Part shown: positions 1-8,533 of the stretch, piece by piece
Numbering within the stretch: position 1 is the first letter of the stretch
How the letters are laid out: every line of letters starts with the position of its first letter
Assembly: GCF_039839375.1 (NCBI RefSeq)
Contig: NZ_JBDOQU010000010.1
Span: forward strand, 62,001 to 126,000
Direction: 5' to 3'
DNA: 64,000 bases
Source: JBDOQU01 sp039839375
GTDB lineage: Bacteria; Pseudomonadota; Alphaproteobacteria; DSM-16000; Inquilinaceae
Position numbers and translations under genes: made by a program
Notes under the pieces: generated by a model
Told to the model about the DNA's origin: nothing
The model's database searches: none
Seen by the model: only the letters and a program-made list of their open reading frames with translations

Positions 1-2727
1 GCGCGGGCGACGACGGTCGAACTCTATGACGGGCTGGTGGCGGCGAGCCAGAACCGCTGGCCGTCCGCCCGGTTCGATCTGATGGCGGTCAACGGGCTTC
101 TGTCGCCGCTGTTCCCTGCCGGGTTCTACTACAAGACCTTCATGTGGCCGGCCAAGGCCTGGATGTTCTACGAGCGGTTCATCCGGCGCGCCGCCGGCAT
201 GGGACGGGCGGCGACGCTGGCCGATCCCGACCGCTACGACAGACGCCACGCCCATACCGATCTGCTGGTGGTCGGCGGCGGCCCGGCGGGGCTCGCGGCG
301 GCGCTGACGGCCGCGCGATCGGGGCTGAACGTGATGCTGGCGGAGGATCGTCCGGTCTTCGGCGGCGCGCTCAGGTTCGAGCGCCCGGACGCGGCGCTCA
401 ACTGGGCGGAGGCGGCGATCGAGGAGCTGTCGGCGTCGCCGAACGTGACGCTGCTGCCCCGCACCACCGCCTTCGGATATTACGACCATAACGGCGTCGG
501 CCTGGTCGAGCGGGTCGCCGACCATCTGCCCGAGCCGCCGCCGGGACAACCGCGCCAGCGCCTGTGGCTGGTGCGGGCGCGCCGCGTGGTGCTGGCGACC
601 GGGGCGATCGAGCGGCCGCTGACCTTCGCCGGCAACGACCGTCCGGGCGTCATGCTGGCATCGGCCGCGCGGGGCTACGTCAATGCCTATGGCGTCGCGC
701 CGGGCCGGCGGGCCGTCGTCTTCGCCAACAACGACGACGCCTGGCGTACCGCGTTCGACCTGCACGATGCGGGGGTGACGGTCGGCGCCGTGATCGACTG
801 TCGGGCGGTGGCCGGCGGGGCGGCCCTGGACCAGGCGCGGCAGCGCGGGATCGAGGTGCGGGCGGAGCATGTTGTCGTCGGCGTCCGTGGGCGCGGCGCC
901 GTCGCGGGCGTCCTGGTCGCGCCGAGGCATGCCCTCGACCGGACGACGAAGATCGACTGCGACCTGCTGTGCGTCTCCGGCGGCTGGTCGCCGGTCGTCC
1001 ATCTGCACAGCCAGTCGGACGGCAAGGTGGCGTGGGACGACACCCTGGCGGCATTTGTCCCCGGCAAGGTGAAGCAAGCCATGCGGACCGTCGGGCGCGC
1101 CGGGGGCGCGGTGGGCGCCATGGCGATCCTGCGTGACGGCGCCGAAGCCGGCGCGGCGGCAGCCGAGGCCCTCGGCCGCGCGCCGGCGACGATCGATCTA
1201 CCCGACCTGCCGGACGAGGACGAGGCGCGAACGGAACCGCTGTGGCGCGTGCCGACGGGGGGCAGGCGCCGGGGCAAGGCCTTCGTCGACATACAGGACG
1301 ACGTCACGGTCGAAGATGTCGAGCTGGCGCATCGCGAGGGCTTCGTCTCGGTCGAGCATCTGAAGCGCTATACCACGCTGGGTATGGGCACCGACCAGGG
1401 CAAGACCAGCAACCTCAACGGCCACGCGGTGATGGCGGAGTTGCGGCGGGAATCGATCCCCAAGGTTGGCACCACGACGTTCCGCCCGCCCTATACGCCG
1501 GTGGCGCTGGGCGCGCTGGCCGGCCGCACCGGCGGCGCGCTGATGAAGCCCTTGCGCAAAAGCGCCATGGATGGATGGCACGAACGGACCGGCGCCGTCT
1601 TCGTCGATGCCGGGCTGTGGCGGCGGCCGCGCTATTATCCCCGGCCGGGCGAGACCATCGGCGAGGCGATCGCCCGCGAGGCGGCGGCGGTGCGGGAGGC
1701 CGTCGGCATCGTCGACGTCTCGACTTTGGGCAAAATCGAGATCGCCGGGCCGGACGCCGTCGAGCTTCTGAACCGGCTCTATGTCAATGCGTTCAGCCGC
1801 CTCGCTGTCGGACGCGCGCGCTATGGCGTCATGCTGCGCGAGGACGGCGTGGTGTACGACGACGGCACGGTCTCAAGGTTGGCCGACCGACGTTTCATGG
1901 TCACGACCACGACGGCGAACGCCGTCCAGGTGATGGGTCATATCGACCGGCACCTCCAGGTGGTCTGGCCGGAGCTCAGGGTCGCCGCCGTGTCGGTGAC
2001 CGAGCAATGGGCGTCTTTCGCCATCGCCGGGCCGCGGAGCCGCGAGGTGCTGGCCCTCGTGCTGGGCGAGGACGCCGTCGCCGACACGGCCCTGCCCTTC
2101 ATGGGCATCCTGCAGACGACGATCGACCGGGTCGCGGCGCGGGTCTTCCGCATCAGCTTCTCGGGCGAACTGGCCTATGAGGTCAATGTGCCGTTCGGCC
2201 ATGGCGAGGCGGCCTGGCGCCGGTTCATGGAGGCCGGGAAAACGTTCGGCATCACGCCCTATGGCACGGAGGCGCTGGGCACGCTCCGAATTGAGAAGGG
2301 CCATGTCGCCGGGCCGGAGCTGGACGGCCGGACGACGCCCGACGATCTCGGGCTCGGCCGGATGGTCAGCCGAACCAAGGATGATTTCGTCGGCCGCCAT
2401 ATGCTGGACCGCCCCGCCCTCGCAGCGCCCGACCGGAAGCAGCTTGTCGGCCTGGTCCCCGCCGACGGGCGAAGCCGCATCCGGCCGGGCGCTCAGATCG
2501 TGGCCCGGGCGGACGCGGCGCCGCCGGTCAGGATGCAGGGGCACGTCACGTCGACCTGCTTCAGCCCGGCGATGGGTCAGCCGATCGCGCTCGCCCTTCT
2601 GGAGCGTGGGCGGGAGCGGCATGGCGAGCGGCTGGTCGCGGCCTTCCCGCTGAAGGGCGAGGCGGTGGAGGTGATCGTCCGATCGCCGGTGTTCGTCGAT
2701 CCGGAGGGAGTGCGTCTCCATGGCTGA
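1..2727 (+). CDS. soxA: Sarcosine oxidase subunit alpha, 5' end outside window
   Basis: Large subunit of heterotetrameric sarcosine oxidase, which oxidatively demethylates sarcosine to glycine with transfer of the C1 unit to tetrahydrofolate. The frame is open from base 1; the first residues (ATTVELYDGLVAASQNRW) already match the interior of SoxA, so the start lies upstream and the GTG at 37 is not the true start. About 908 codons are visible, and a family length near 980-1000 suggests roughly 80-90 residues are missing. A dinucleotide-binding motif (DLLVVGGGPAGLAAA) lies near 259-303, and the C-terminal half from about 1560 is GcvT-like (aminomethyltransferase/folate domain). It overlaps soxG by 8 bases, as in soxBDAG operons; soxB and soxD would be upstream, outside the window. 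Family assignment is firm. Confidence 0.95.
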   Translation, partial: ARATTVELYDGLVAASQNRWPSARFDLMAVNGLLSPLFPAGFYYKTFMWPAKAWMFYERFIRRAAGMGRAATLADPDRYDRRHAHTDLLVVGGGPAGLAAALTAARSGLNVMLAEDRPVFGGALRFERPDAALNWAEAAIEELSASPNVTLLPRTTAFGYYDHNGVGLVERVADHLPEPPPGQPRQRLWLVRARRVVLATGAIERPLTFAGNDRPGVMLASAARGYVNAYGVAPGRRAVVFANNDDAWRTAFDLHDAGVTVGAVIDCRAVAGGAALDQARQRGIEVRAEHVVVGVRGRGAVAGVLVAPRHALDRTTKIDCDLLCVSGGWSPVVHLHSQSDGKVAWDDTLAAFVPGKVKQAMRTVGRAGGAVGAMAILRDGAEAGAAAAEALGRAPATIDLPDLPDEDEARTEPLWRVPTGGRRRGKAFVDIQDDVTVEDVELAHREGFVSVEHLKRYTTLGMGTDQGKTSNLNGHAVMAELRRESIPKVGTTTFRPPYTPVALGALAGRTGGALMKPLRKSAMDGWHERTGAVFVDAGLWRRPRYYPRPGETIGEAIAREAAAVREAVGIVDVSTLGKIEIAGPDAVELLNRLYVNAFSRLAVGRARYGVMLREDGVVYDDGTVSRLADRRFMVTTTTANAVQVMGHIDRHLQVVWPELRVAAVSVTEQWASFAIAGPRSREVLALVLGEDAVADTALPFMGILQTTIDRVAARVFRISFSGELAYEVNVPFGHGEAAWRRFMEAGKTFGITPYGTEALGTLRIEKGHVAGPELDGRTTPDDLGLGRMVSRTKDDFVGRHMLDRPALAAPDRKQLVGLVPADGRSRIRPGAQIVARADAAPPVRMQGHVTSTCFSPAMGQPIALALLERGRERHGERLVAAFPLKGEAVEVIVRSPVFVDPEGVRLHG

Positions 2728-3289
2728 GCCGATGCTGGGAACCTTCGAGCCGGGGCGGATCGTCAAGTTCGAAGCCGTGGACCGGTCGCCGGCCGGCCTG
2801 CCGGCGGGGTTGCCGGAGCCGCTCGTGGGTGGCCGCGCCTGCGGCGACGGCTCTCTCGTCGCCTTCCGGACCGCGCGGGGATCGATCCTGGCGATGGCGC
2901 TGGACGATGCCGGCGCGGCGGCGCTGGCGCAGGTCGAAGCCGCCTTGAACGATGGCGGTCCGTGGGTCGCGTTCGACGTTGGTGACGGCTATGCGGCCCT
3001 GGAATTGTCGGGGGATCGCGTGCTCGACATCCTGGCGGCGGGAACGGCGCTCGATTTGTCCGACCAGACTCTAGCTCCCTCTCCCACACTCCCCCCGGAG
3101 GGGGGGGCAACAGAGGGGTTTCCCGTCGGCGCCGCCCAGATGACCGGGCTAGCTCATGTACCGGCGCTGCTGTGGCGCAGCGCCGGGGAAACGGTGCGCA
3201 TCCTGGTCGCGCGGAGCTACGGGGACTGGATGATGGCTTGGCTGCGCGATGCCGGCCGCGCTTACGGCATCTCGATGCGGGAAGACTGA
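2720..3289 (+). CDS. soxG: Sarcosine oxidase subunit gamma with in-frame low-complexity insert
   Basis: Small non-catalytic subunit of heterotetrameric sarcosine oxidase, 189 residues, starting at an ATG inside the last codons of soxA (8-base overlap), so probably translationally coupled. The N-terminal part (WVAFDVGDGYAALELSGDR) and the part after 3120 (FPVGAAQMTGLAHVPALLWR, then RILVARSYGDWMMAWLRDAG) are typical SoxG. Between them, about 3068-3120 encodes a proline/glycine-rich stretch (TLAPSPTLPPEGGATEG) containing a C-run/G-run palindrome and wording (CTCCCTCTCCCAC) like the nested repeat at 58101-58204. It looks like a repeat inserted in frame in a surface loop. The gene is otherwise intact. 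Confidence 0.88.
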   Translation: MAEPMLGTFEPGRIVKFEAVDRSPAGLPAGLPEPLVGGRACGDGSLVAFRTARGSILAMALDDAGAAALAQVEAALNDGGPWVAFDVGDGYAALELSGDRVLDILAAGTALDLSDQTLAPSPTLPPEGGATEGFPVGAAQMTGLAHVPALLWRSAGETVRILVARSYGDWMMAWLRDAGRAYGISMRED

Positions 3290-3291
3290 CC

Positions 3292-3519
3292 AGGCGCCTT
3301 CACGCAATCGATAGCGATCCGGACCGGTCGGATGTCGATTTTGTGGTCGAGTTCCAGCCGGACCACAATCCGCCCTCGCTAGGCGACATCCTGGCGCTGA
3401 AGGAAGATCTTGCGGCGAAGCTGGCGCGGCTAGTCGACCTCGTCATGGAGGCCGCCATTCGCAACCCCTATGTTCGCCGGGATATCGAAAGGACGAAGGA
3501 ATCCGTCTATGCGGCGTGA
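3292..3519 (+). pseudogene. Truncated MNT-type nucleotidyltransferase (antitoxin) remnant
   Basis: Directly after soxG, one frame encodes the C-terminal two thirds of a minimal nucleotidyltransferase: RSDVDFVVEFQ, then LGDILALKEDLAAKLARLVD and IRNPYVRRDIE, ending KESVYAA. Full-length proteins have an upstream GSxxRG motif that, with the SDxDxxV aspartates, binds nucleotide and metal. Here the upstream residues are RRLHAIDSDPD and no GS..RG precedes them, so the active site is incomplete. There is no proper start codon and no HEPN partner gene next to it. I read it as a decayed HEPN/MNT toxin-antitoxin fragment. Confidence 0.65.
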
Positions 3520-3744
3520 TCCCAGGGCCTTCCTGTGGGATGTGCGAGCCTGCTCCGCGAGTTGGGCGAGGAGCCATGATCCAGCCCAATGTGTCGTTCG
3601 CATTCAGCATTAGAACGGGCGCCAAGCCACAATAGACAGGCCGAAACGAACAGCGGCGCGATCCCTGGCGCCCCAGCCAGCTCATACCCTTTTTCGTAGC
3701 TCCGCCGACGGAACAAGCGTCCGACGGACGCTGTTTGTACCCGC

Positions 3745-3912
3745 ATGGCCCAGCAAGGAGAGAATGGCGGAGACGGTCGGACCCATGCCGCGCGGGACGT
3801 CCGGCAGGGAGAGATTATCCTGCGTAGCCGGCGTCGGCGGGCGATTTTTATCGCCGGGCTGGCCGGGTTTGTTCTGCTCGCGCTTCTCGGCGTGGCTTTC
3901 GGTTGGCGATGA
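3745..3912 (+). CDS. 55-residue single-pass membrane protein, unknown function
   Basis: Small gene not obvious from length alone. It encodes about 20 polar residues (MAQQGENGGDGRTHAARDVR), then QGEIILRSRRRR, then a hydrophobic segment (AIFIAGLAGFVLLALLGVAF) and a short GWR tail. The basic cluster before a single transmembrane helix predicts the N-terminus in the cytoplasm. I recall similar RQGEIIL..RRR-IFIAGLAG mini-proteins in other alphaproteobacteria but know no function. Its stop overlaps the start of the decarboxylase-like gene (ATGA at 3909-3912), which argues for a genuine translated, coupled gene. No function is assigned. Confidence 0.6.
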   Translation: MAQQGENGGDGRTHAARDVRQGEIILRSRRRRAIFIAGLAGFVLLALLGVAFGWR

Positions 3913-4589
3913 CCGGGACGGACGCTCCTTTTCCGACCGAGGCGGAAAGCGCGACGTGGCCGCGCGGGGCCGATGGAACCCCCTATCCGCCGGCCCCCTG
4001 GCAGTTGCGCGGCGTGATGTATCTCTCGGTCTGGCCGGTCCCGGTGGCGGAGATCGCGGGCCGGTTGCCCGAGGGGATTGCGCCGGCCGTGCGGTTCGGT
4101 CGGGTACTGACGGGTACGGCCTGGGCGGCCTACGGGTCGGGCGGCATCCTCTCCTACAGCGAAATGCTTGCCGCCGTGCGGGTTCGCGCGAACGGCCGCC
4201 GCGGCGTCACCGTCACCGATATCAGGGTTGATAGTCCGGCGTCGCGCGTCGGCGGGCGGGCGCTTTGGGGAATTCCCAAGGAGCTGGCGGAATTCCAGGA
4301 GTTCCGGGGTGACGAATATCATGCGCGGGCGGAGATCGAGGGCCGGACCTACGCCGCGCTCCAGTTCGCTCCCCTGTTCAAGCTTCCGGGGCGGTGGCGC
4401 TTCCGGCTGATGACGGCGCAGGCAGGTGAGGACGGACCGATCCTCACCGACATGCGGGCCCGGGCGCGGATCGAGGTCGGTCGCGCGCGCTGGCGGTTCG
4501 CGGCGGACGGCCCGCTGAGGTTCCTCACGGGGCTGCAGCCCTTGTTCAGCGTCCGGCTGTCGCGGCTGTCGATGGAGTTCGGGATCTAA
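3909..4589 (+). CDS. Acetoacetate decarboxylase family protein
   Basis: 226-residue ADC-fold protein. I chose the ATG at 3909 because it overlaps the stop of the 55-residue gene; an in-frame TTG at 3903 is less likely. Family landmarks are YSEMLAAV (Glu85, the position of the conserved active-site glutamate) and WGIPKELAEF (Lys124 at the Schiff-base lysine position). Classical acetoacetate decarboxylase has two adjacent lysines (PKK); here the second is Glu125, so the chemistry or substrate may differ. Many family members are uncharacterised or act on other ketoacids. The upstream membrane mini-protein is its only obvious partner. The PHB locus starts 0.4 kb away, which fits acetoacetate metabolism but proves nothing. 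Confidence 0.82.
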   Translation: MTGTDAPFPTEAESATWPRGADGTPYPPAPWQLRGVMYLSVWPVPVAEIAGRLPEGIAPAVRFGRVLTGTAWAAYGSGGILSYSEMLAAVRVRANGRRGVTVTDIRVDSPASRVGGRALWGIPKELAEFQEFRGDEYHARAEIEGRTYAALQFAPLFKLPGRWRFRLMTAQAGEDGPILTDMRARARIEVGRARWRFAADGPLRFLTGLQPLFSVRLSRLSMEFGI

Positions 4590-4649
4590 GGAACCGCCGC
4601 GCCCGGACGCTGTTCTTGGATCAGAACCCGGTCACAAGGAGGTTTCCCG

Positions 4650-4838
4650 ATGCCCGCCAAATCCAAATCCCAGCAGAAGGCCGCCGGCGCGGCCCTCGCC
4701 GCCAAGCGCGGCGACGAGAAGGTCAGCGACCTGAAGGGCCCTTCGAAATCGATGTACAAATCGATGAGCGAGAAGGAGTTGGACAAGATGGCCTCGACCA
4801 AACGGAAGGGCAAGCCGGAGCACGATTCGAAGAAGTAG
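4650..4838 (+). CDS. DUF3008 family small basic protein
   Basis: 62 residues, very rich in Lys/Ser (MPAKSKSQQKAAGAALAAKR ... ASTKRKGKPEHDSKK). The opening MPAKSKSQQ and the ASTK.KG.P ending are the hallmarks of DUF3008, small proteins of unknown role in many alphaproteobacteria. An excellent ribosome-binding site (AAGGAGG, 4636-4642) sits 7 bases before the ATG, suggesting strong translation. It is monocistronic, between the ADC-like gene and a palindromic repeat. Composition suggests a nucleic-acid-binding or intrinsically disordered protein, but this is inference. Confidence 0.8.
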   Translation: MPAKSKSQQKAAGAALAAKRGDEKVSDLKGPSKSMYKSMSEKELDKMASTKRKGKPEHDSKK

Positions 4839-4879
4839 CGGGCGGCGACCGTCCGCGCCGGCATCCTTCGGGCTCAGTC

Positions 4880-4954
4880 GTCATGCTGGGCTTGATCTTG
4901 TGCCGCCGGTGAAGCCGCGGCGGCCTATGGATTTCGGATCAAGTCCGGAATGAC
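4880..4954 (+). repeat. Two-hairpin palindromic repeat, copy A (degenerate)
   Basis: Shortened copy of the dispersed repeat described at 14608-14825: a GTCATGCTGG-CTTGATC half hairpin, the GCCGGTGAAGC middle segment, and a type-1 hairpin ATTTCGGA-TCAAG-TCCGGAAT (4931-4951, one mismatch). It lies between the DUF3008 gene and the 3' end of phaR, outside coding sequence. Confidence 0.75.
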
Positions 4955-4973
4955 GAATGCGGGGAAAGCTGAC

Positions 4974-5570
4974 TCAGTTCTTTTTCGCGCCCGTCCCCAT
5001 TCCCGCCATGGCGGCCATCTGGCGCTGGAGGTCTTCCAGCTTGCGTTGCAACGCCTCCAGATCGCCGGGCGCGCCGGAGGCGGCGGGGTTCTTCGTCTCG
5101 CCGTTGGGGAGGGGGGTGAACATCTTCATGGCGTTCTCCATCATCGCCATATTCTGCTTGCCCATCTCCTCCAGCGCGTTGAACGGGAACATGCCCGACA
5201 TCGTCTCCTGGAAATACCGCCGCATCTGGTCCTGGTTCTGGGCGAAGGTCTCCATCGAATGATCCAGATATTGCGGGACCATCCACTGCATGCTGTCGCC
5301 ATAGAGGCTGATGAGCTGCCGGAGGAAGCCGATCGGCAGCATGTTCTGCCCCTTGGCCTCCTCTTCCACGATGATCTGGGTCAAGACGGAGCGGGTGATG
5401 TCGTCGCCGGACTTGGCGTCGTAGACCACGAACTCCGTCCCCTCCTTCACCATATGGCACAGATGATCCAGCGTCACATAGCTGCTGGTCGCCGTGTTGT
5501 AGAGTCGCCGGTTCGCGTATTTCTTGATGGTGATCGGCGACGGCTTCTCGCCGGACTGTGATGTGCTCAT
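4974..5570 (-). CDS. phaR: Polyhydroxyalkanoate synthesis repressor PhaR
   Basis: 198-residue repressor of PHA granule-associated genes; in characterised systems it binds both DNA and nascent PHB. The N-terminal PHB/PHA accumulation regulator DNA-binding domain is clear (ITIKKYANRRLYNTATSSYV, about residues 12-31), followed by the PHB_acc segments (GQNMLPIGFLRQLISLYGDS) and a Met/Gln-rich helix (PFNALEEMGKQNMAMMENAM). A C-terminal coiled coil (EALQRKLEDLQRQMAAMAGM) could mediate oligomerisation. It is divergent from the phaC cluster, and a GCAGTG/CACTGC inverted repeat upstream may be its own operator. Confidence 0.93.
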   Translation of the reverse strand: MSTSQSGEKPSPITIKKYANRRLYNTATSSYVTLDHLCHMVKEGTEFVVYDAKSGDDITRSVLTQIIVEEEAKGQNMLPIGFLRQLISLYGDSMQWMVPQYLDHSMETFAQNQDQMRRYFQETMSGMFPFNALEEMGKQNMAMMENAMKMFTPLPNGETKNPAASGAPGDLEALQRKLEDLQRQMAAMAGMGTGAKKN

Positions 5571-5616
5571 CGGAACGGTTCATCTCCCGAGGCAGAAAGG
5601 CGTGGGCGGCGAACAA

Positions 5617-5634
5617 GCAGTGATGATGCACTGC
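5617..5634. promoter_or_regulatory. Candidate PhaR operator (GCAGTG-N6-CACTGC)
   Basis: A perfect 6-bp inverted repeat with a 6-bp spacer in the 215-bp divergent region, 47 bp upstream of the phaR start. TGC/GCA-rich dyads are the reported PhaR targets in Paracoccus-type systems, so autorepression and control of the divergent pha genes are plausible. Assigned by position and symmetry only. Confidence 0.4.
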
Positions 5635-5785
5635 CACCAAGCCCTGATAGTGGTACGCGTCCCGGCGATGGGTGGCAAGGATTCGTCTTATCGGCGTTTA
5701 GCGGAAAGGGAATTTCCCGCGGGGCGGTGACAGTCGCGCCGGTGCAGGCTAGGCTTCGTCCCGGCCGTGCCGCTATAGTGCGGCC

Positions 5786-6217
5786 ATGGCTGCGAAACCG
5801 CCCGACGCCGAACCGCCCGATCTCGATTCTCTCGCCCAACGCTATCTGGAGCTGTGGCAGGACCAATGGACGGCGCTTCTGTCCGACCCGCGATCCGCCG
5901 ACGCGTTCGGCCGGCTGGCGGGGCTGTTCTCCGAAGCCGCCGCGCCGTGGATGGCGGCTCCCTTCACCGCCCCGATCTTCGCCGGGGCCGGATCGGAAGA
6001 GGCCGATGAAAAGGCAGGGCCCCAGGCCGCTCGGCCTTCACCTGACCGCGGCGCAGGCGACGTGGACGACATCGCTCGCCGCGTTGCCGCTCTTGAGGAG
6101 CGGCTTGCCGCCCTGGAAACCGGACGGAAGGCTGAGCGACCTCGCCCCAAGCCTCGCGGCGGCCGATCCGGCGGATCTGGCCCAGGCGGTCGAAAGGGCG
6201 GTCCGAAGGCGAAGTGA
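5786..6217 (+). CDS. Small coiled-coil protein preceding PHA synthase (PhaE-like?)
   Basis: 143 residues: an N-terminal helix (LDSLAQRYLELWQDQWTALL), a small hydrophobic region, then an amphipathic heptad segment (DDIARRVAALEERLAALETG) and a basic Gly/Arg/Lys tail. Composition and position recall the small PhaE/phasin-like partners of PHA synthases. Its last 212 bases overlap the start of phaC in another frame. The heptad pattern lies inside the overlap, so I believe the frame is genuine. Not identified at family level. Confidence 0.55.
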   Translation: MAAKPPDAEPPDLDSLAQRYLELWQDQWTALLSDPRSADAFGRLAGLFSEAAAPWMAAPFTAPIFAGAGSEEADEKAGPQAARPSPDRGAGDVDDIARRVAALEERLAALETGRKAERPRPKPRGGRSGGSGPGGRKGGPKAK

Positions 6218-7259
6218 CGCCTTCCTGACGGGGCTGGAGCGGTACCGCGCCCACCCTTATCGGCGTGCCCTGGACGACCCGCCCGTGCTGTGGCGGGAAG
6301 GCGGGAGCCGCCTGCTGGATTACGGCCCGCCCGACGGAAGGCCGGTGCTGTTCGTGCCGTCCCTGATCAATCGCGGTTACATACTGGACCTTTCGCAACC
6401 GCGCAGCCTGCTGCGGTTCCTCTCCAGGCGCGGCCTGCGGCCGATGCTGCTGGATTGGGGGGAGCCGGGGACGGAGGAGCAGCGCTTCGACCTCACCGAC
6501 TATGTCGCCGGGCGGCTGGACCGCGCGCTGGATCAGGCGGTCGCCGAAACGGGCGGGCCGGTTCCGGTGGCCGGATATTGCATGGGCGGGACGCTGGCCG
6601 TCGCGCTCGCCCAAAGGCGGCCGCGGGAGGTGTCGGTGCTGGCCCTGATGGCCGCGCCCTGGGATTTCCACGCGGCGGGGGAGGGCGCGGCCCGGCGGCT
6701 GGCGGCGCTCGCCGCGCCATGGCGGCCCTTCCTCTCCGCCTGGGGTTCGCTGCCGGTGGACGCCCTCCAGGCGCTGTTCCTGTCGCTCGACCCGCTACTG
6801 GCGGCGCGGAAATTCGCCCGTTTCGCCGCCATGGACCCGGAATCGGAAGCGGCGGAATCCTTCGTCGCGCTGGAGGATTGGCTGAATGACGGCATGGCGC
6901 TGGCCGCGCCGGTCGCTGAGGAATGCCTGGTCGACTGGTATGGCGGCAATACGCCGGCCATGGGCGACTGGCGGATCGCCGGAGAGCCGGTGCTGCCCGG
7001 CCGCGTCGGCTGCCCCAGCCTCCATCTGATCCCGGCGCGCGACCGCATCGTGCCGCCGGAAAGCGCCCGCGCCCTGGCCGAGGCGATGGCGGGGTCGGAG
7101 ATTCTGGCTCCGCCGCTCGGCCATATCGGCATGGTCGTCTCCGCCGCGGCCCGCGAGGCTGTCTGGGAGCCGCTGGCGGCGTGGTTGTCGGGGGGCCGGG
7201 ACAAATCGGAGCGGCCGGTTGCGCCCCGCCGTCGGCGTGCCGTATCGTCCGAAGGTTAA
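6006..7259 (+). CDS. phaC: Polyhydroxyalkanoate synthase (alpha/beta-hydrolase fold)
   Basis: 417-residue PHA synthase that polymerises (R)-3-hydroxyacyl-CoA. The open frame extends upstream to 5727, but homology begins at MKRQGPRPLGLHLTAAQATW, so the ATG at 6006 is chosen. The lipase-like box is GYCMGGT with Cys192 as nucleophile; the Asp lies in IPARDRIVPP and the His in PLGHIGMVV, completing the Cys-Asp-His triad. Other family blocks are VLFVPSLINRGYILDL and MLLDWGEPG. It is shorter than class I synthases (about 580), closer to the compact class III/IV-like alphaproteobacterial form, which fits a small partner subunit just upstream. phaA follows after 53 bases. Confidence 0.9.
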   Translation: MKRQGPRPLGLHLTAAQATWTTSLAALPLLRSGLPPWKPDGRLSDLAPSLAAADPADLAQAVERAVRRRSDAFLTGLERYRAHPYRRALDDPPVLWREGGSRLLDYGPPDGRPVLFVPSLINRGYILDLSQPRSLLRFLSRRGLRPMLLDWGEPGTEEQRFDLTDYVAGRLDRALDQAVAETGGPVPVAGYCMGGTLAVALAQRRPREVSVLALMAAPWDFHAAGEGAARRLAALAAPWRPFLSAWGSLPVDALQALFLSLDPLLAARKFARFAAMDPESEAAESFVALEDWLNDGMALAAPVAEECLVDWYGGNTPAMGDWRIAGEPVLPGRVGCPSLHLIPARDRIVPPESARALAEAMAGSEILAPPLGHIGMVVSAAAREAVWEPLAAWLSGGRDKSERPVAPRRRRAVSSEG

Positions 7260-7312
7260 ATCCTTTCCCGGCCCTCGCGGTCGGTCCCGCACATTCCTGG
7301 GAGCATGAGCAG

Positions 7313-8488
<1,176 letters not shown>

Positions 8489-8533
8489 CGGCGTTTCAAA
8501 AGGGAAGAACAACAACCGACAGGGAGAAATGCG

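Noticed and set aside
3520..3744. Coding content in the gap before the mini-protein gene
   Set aside because: No frame with homology or a ribosome-binding site; only non-coding sequence seen.
5727..6005. Upstream extension of phaC to 5727
   Set aside because: The added residues are Arg/Pro-rich and unlike PHA synthases; homology begins at the ATG at 6006.
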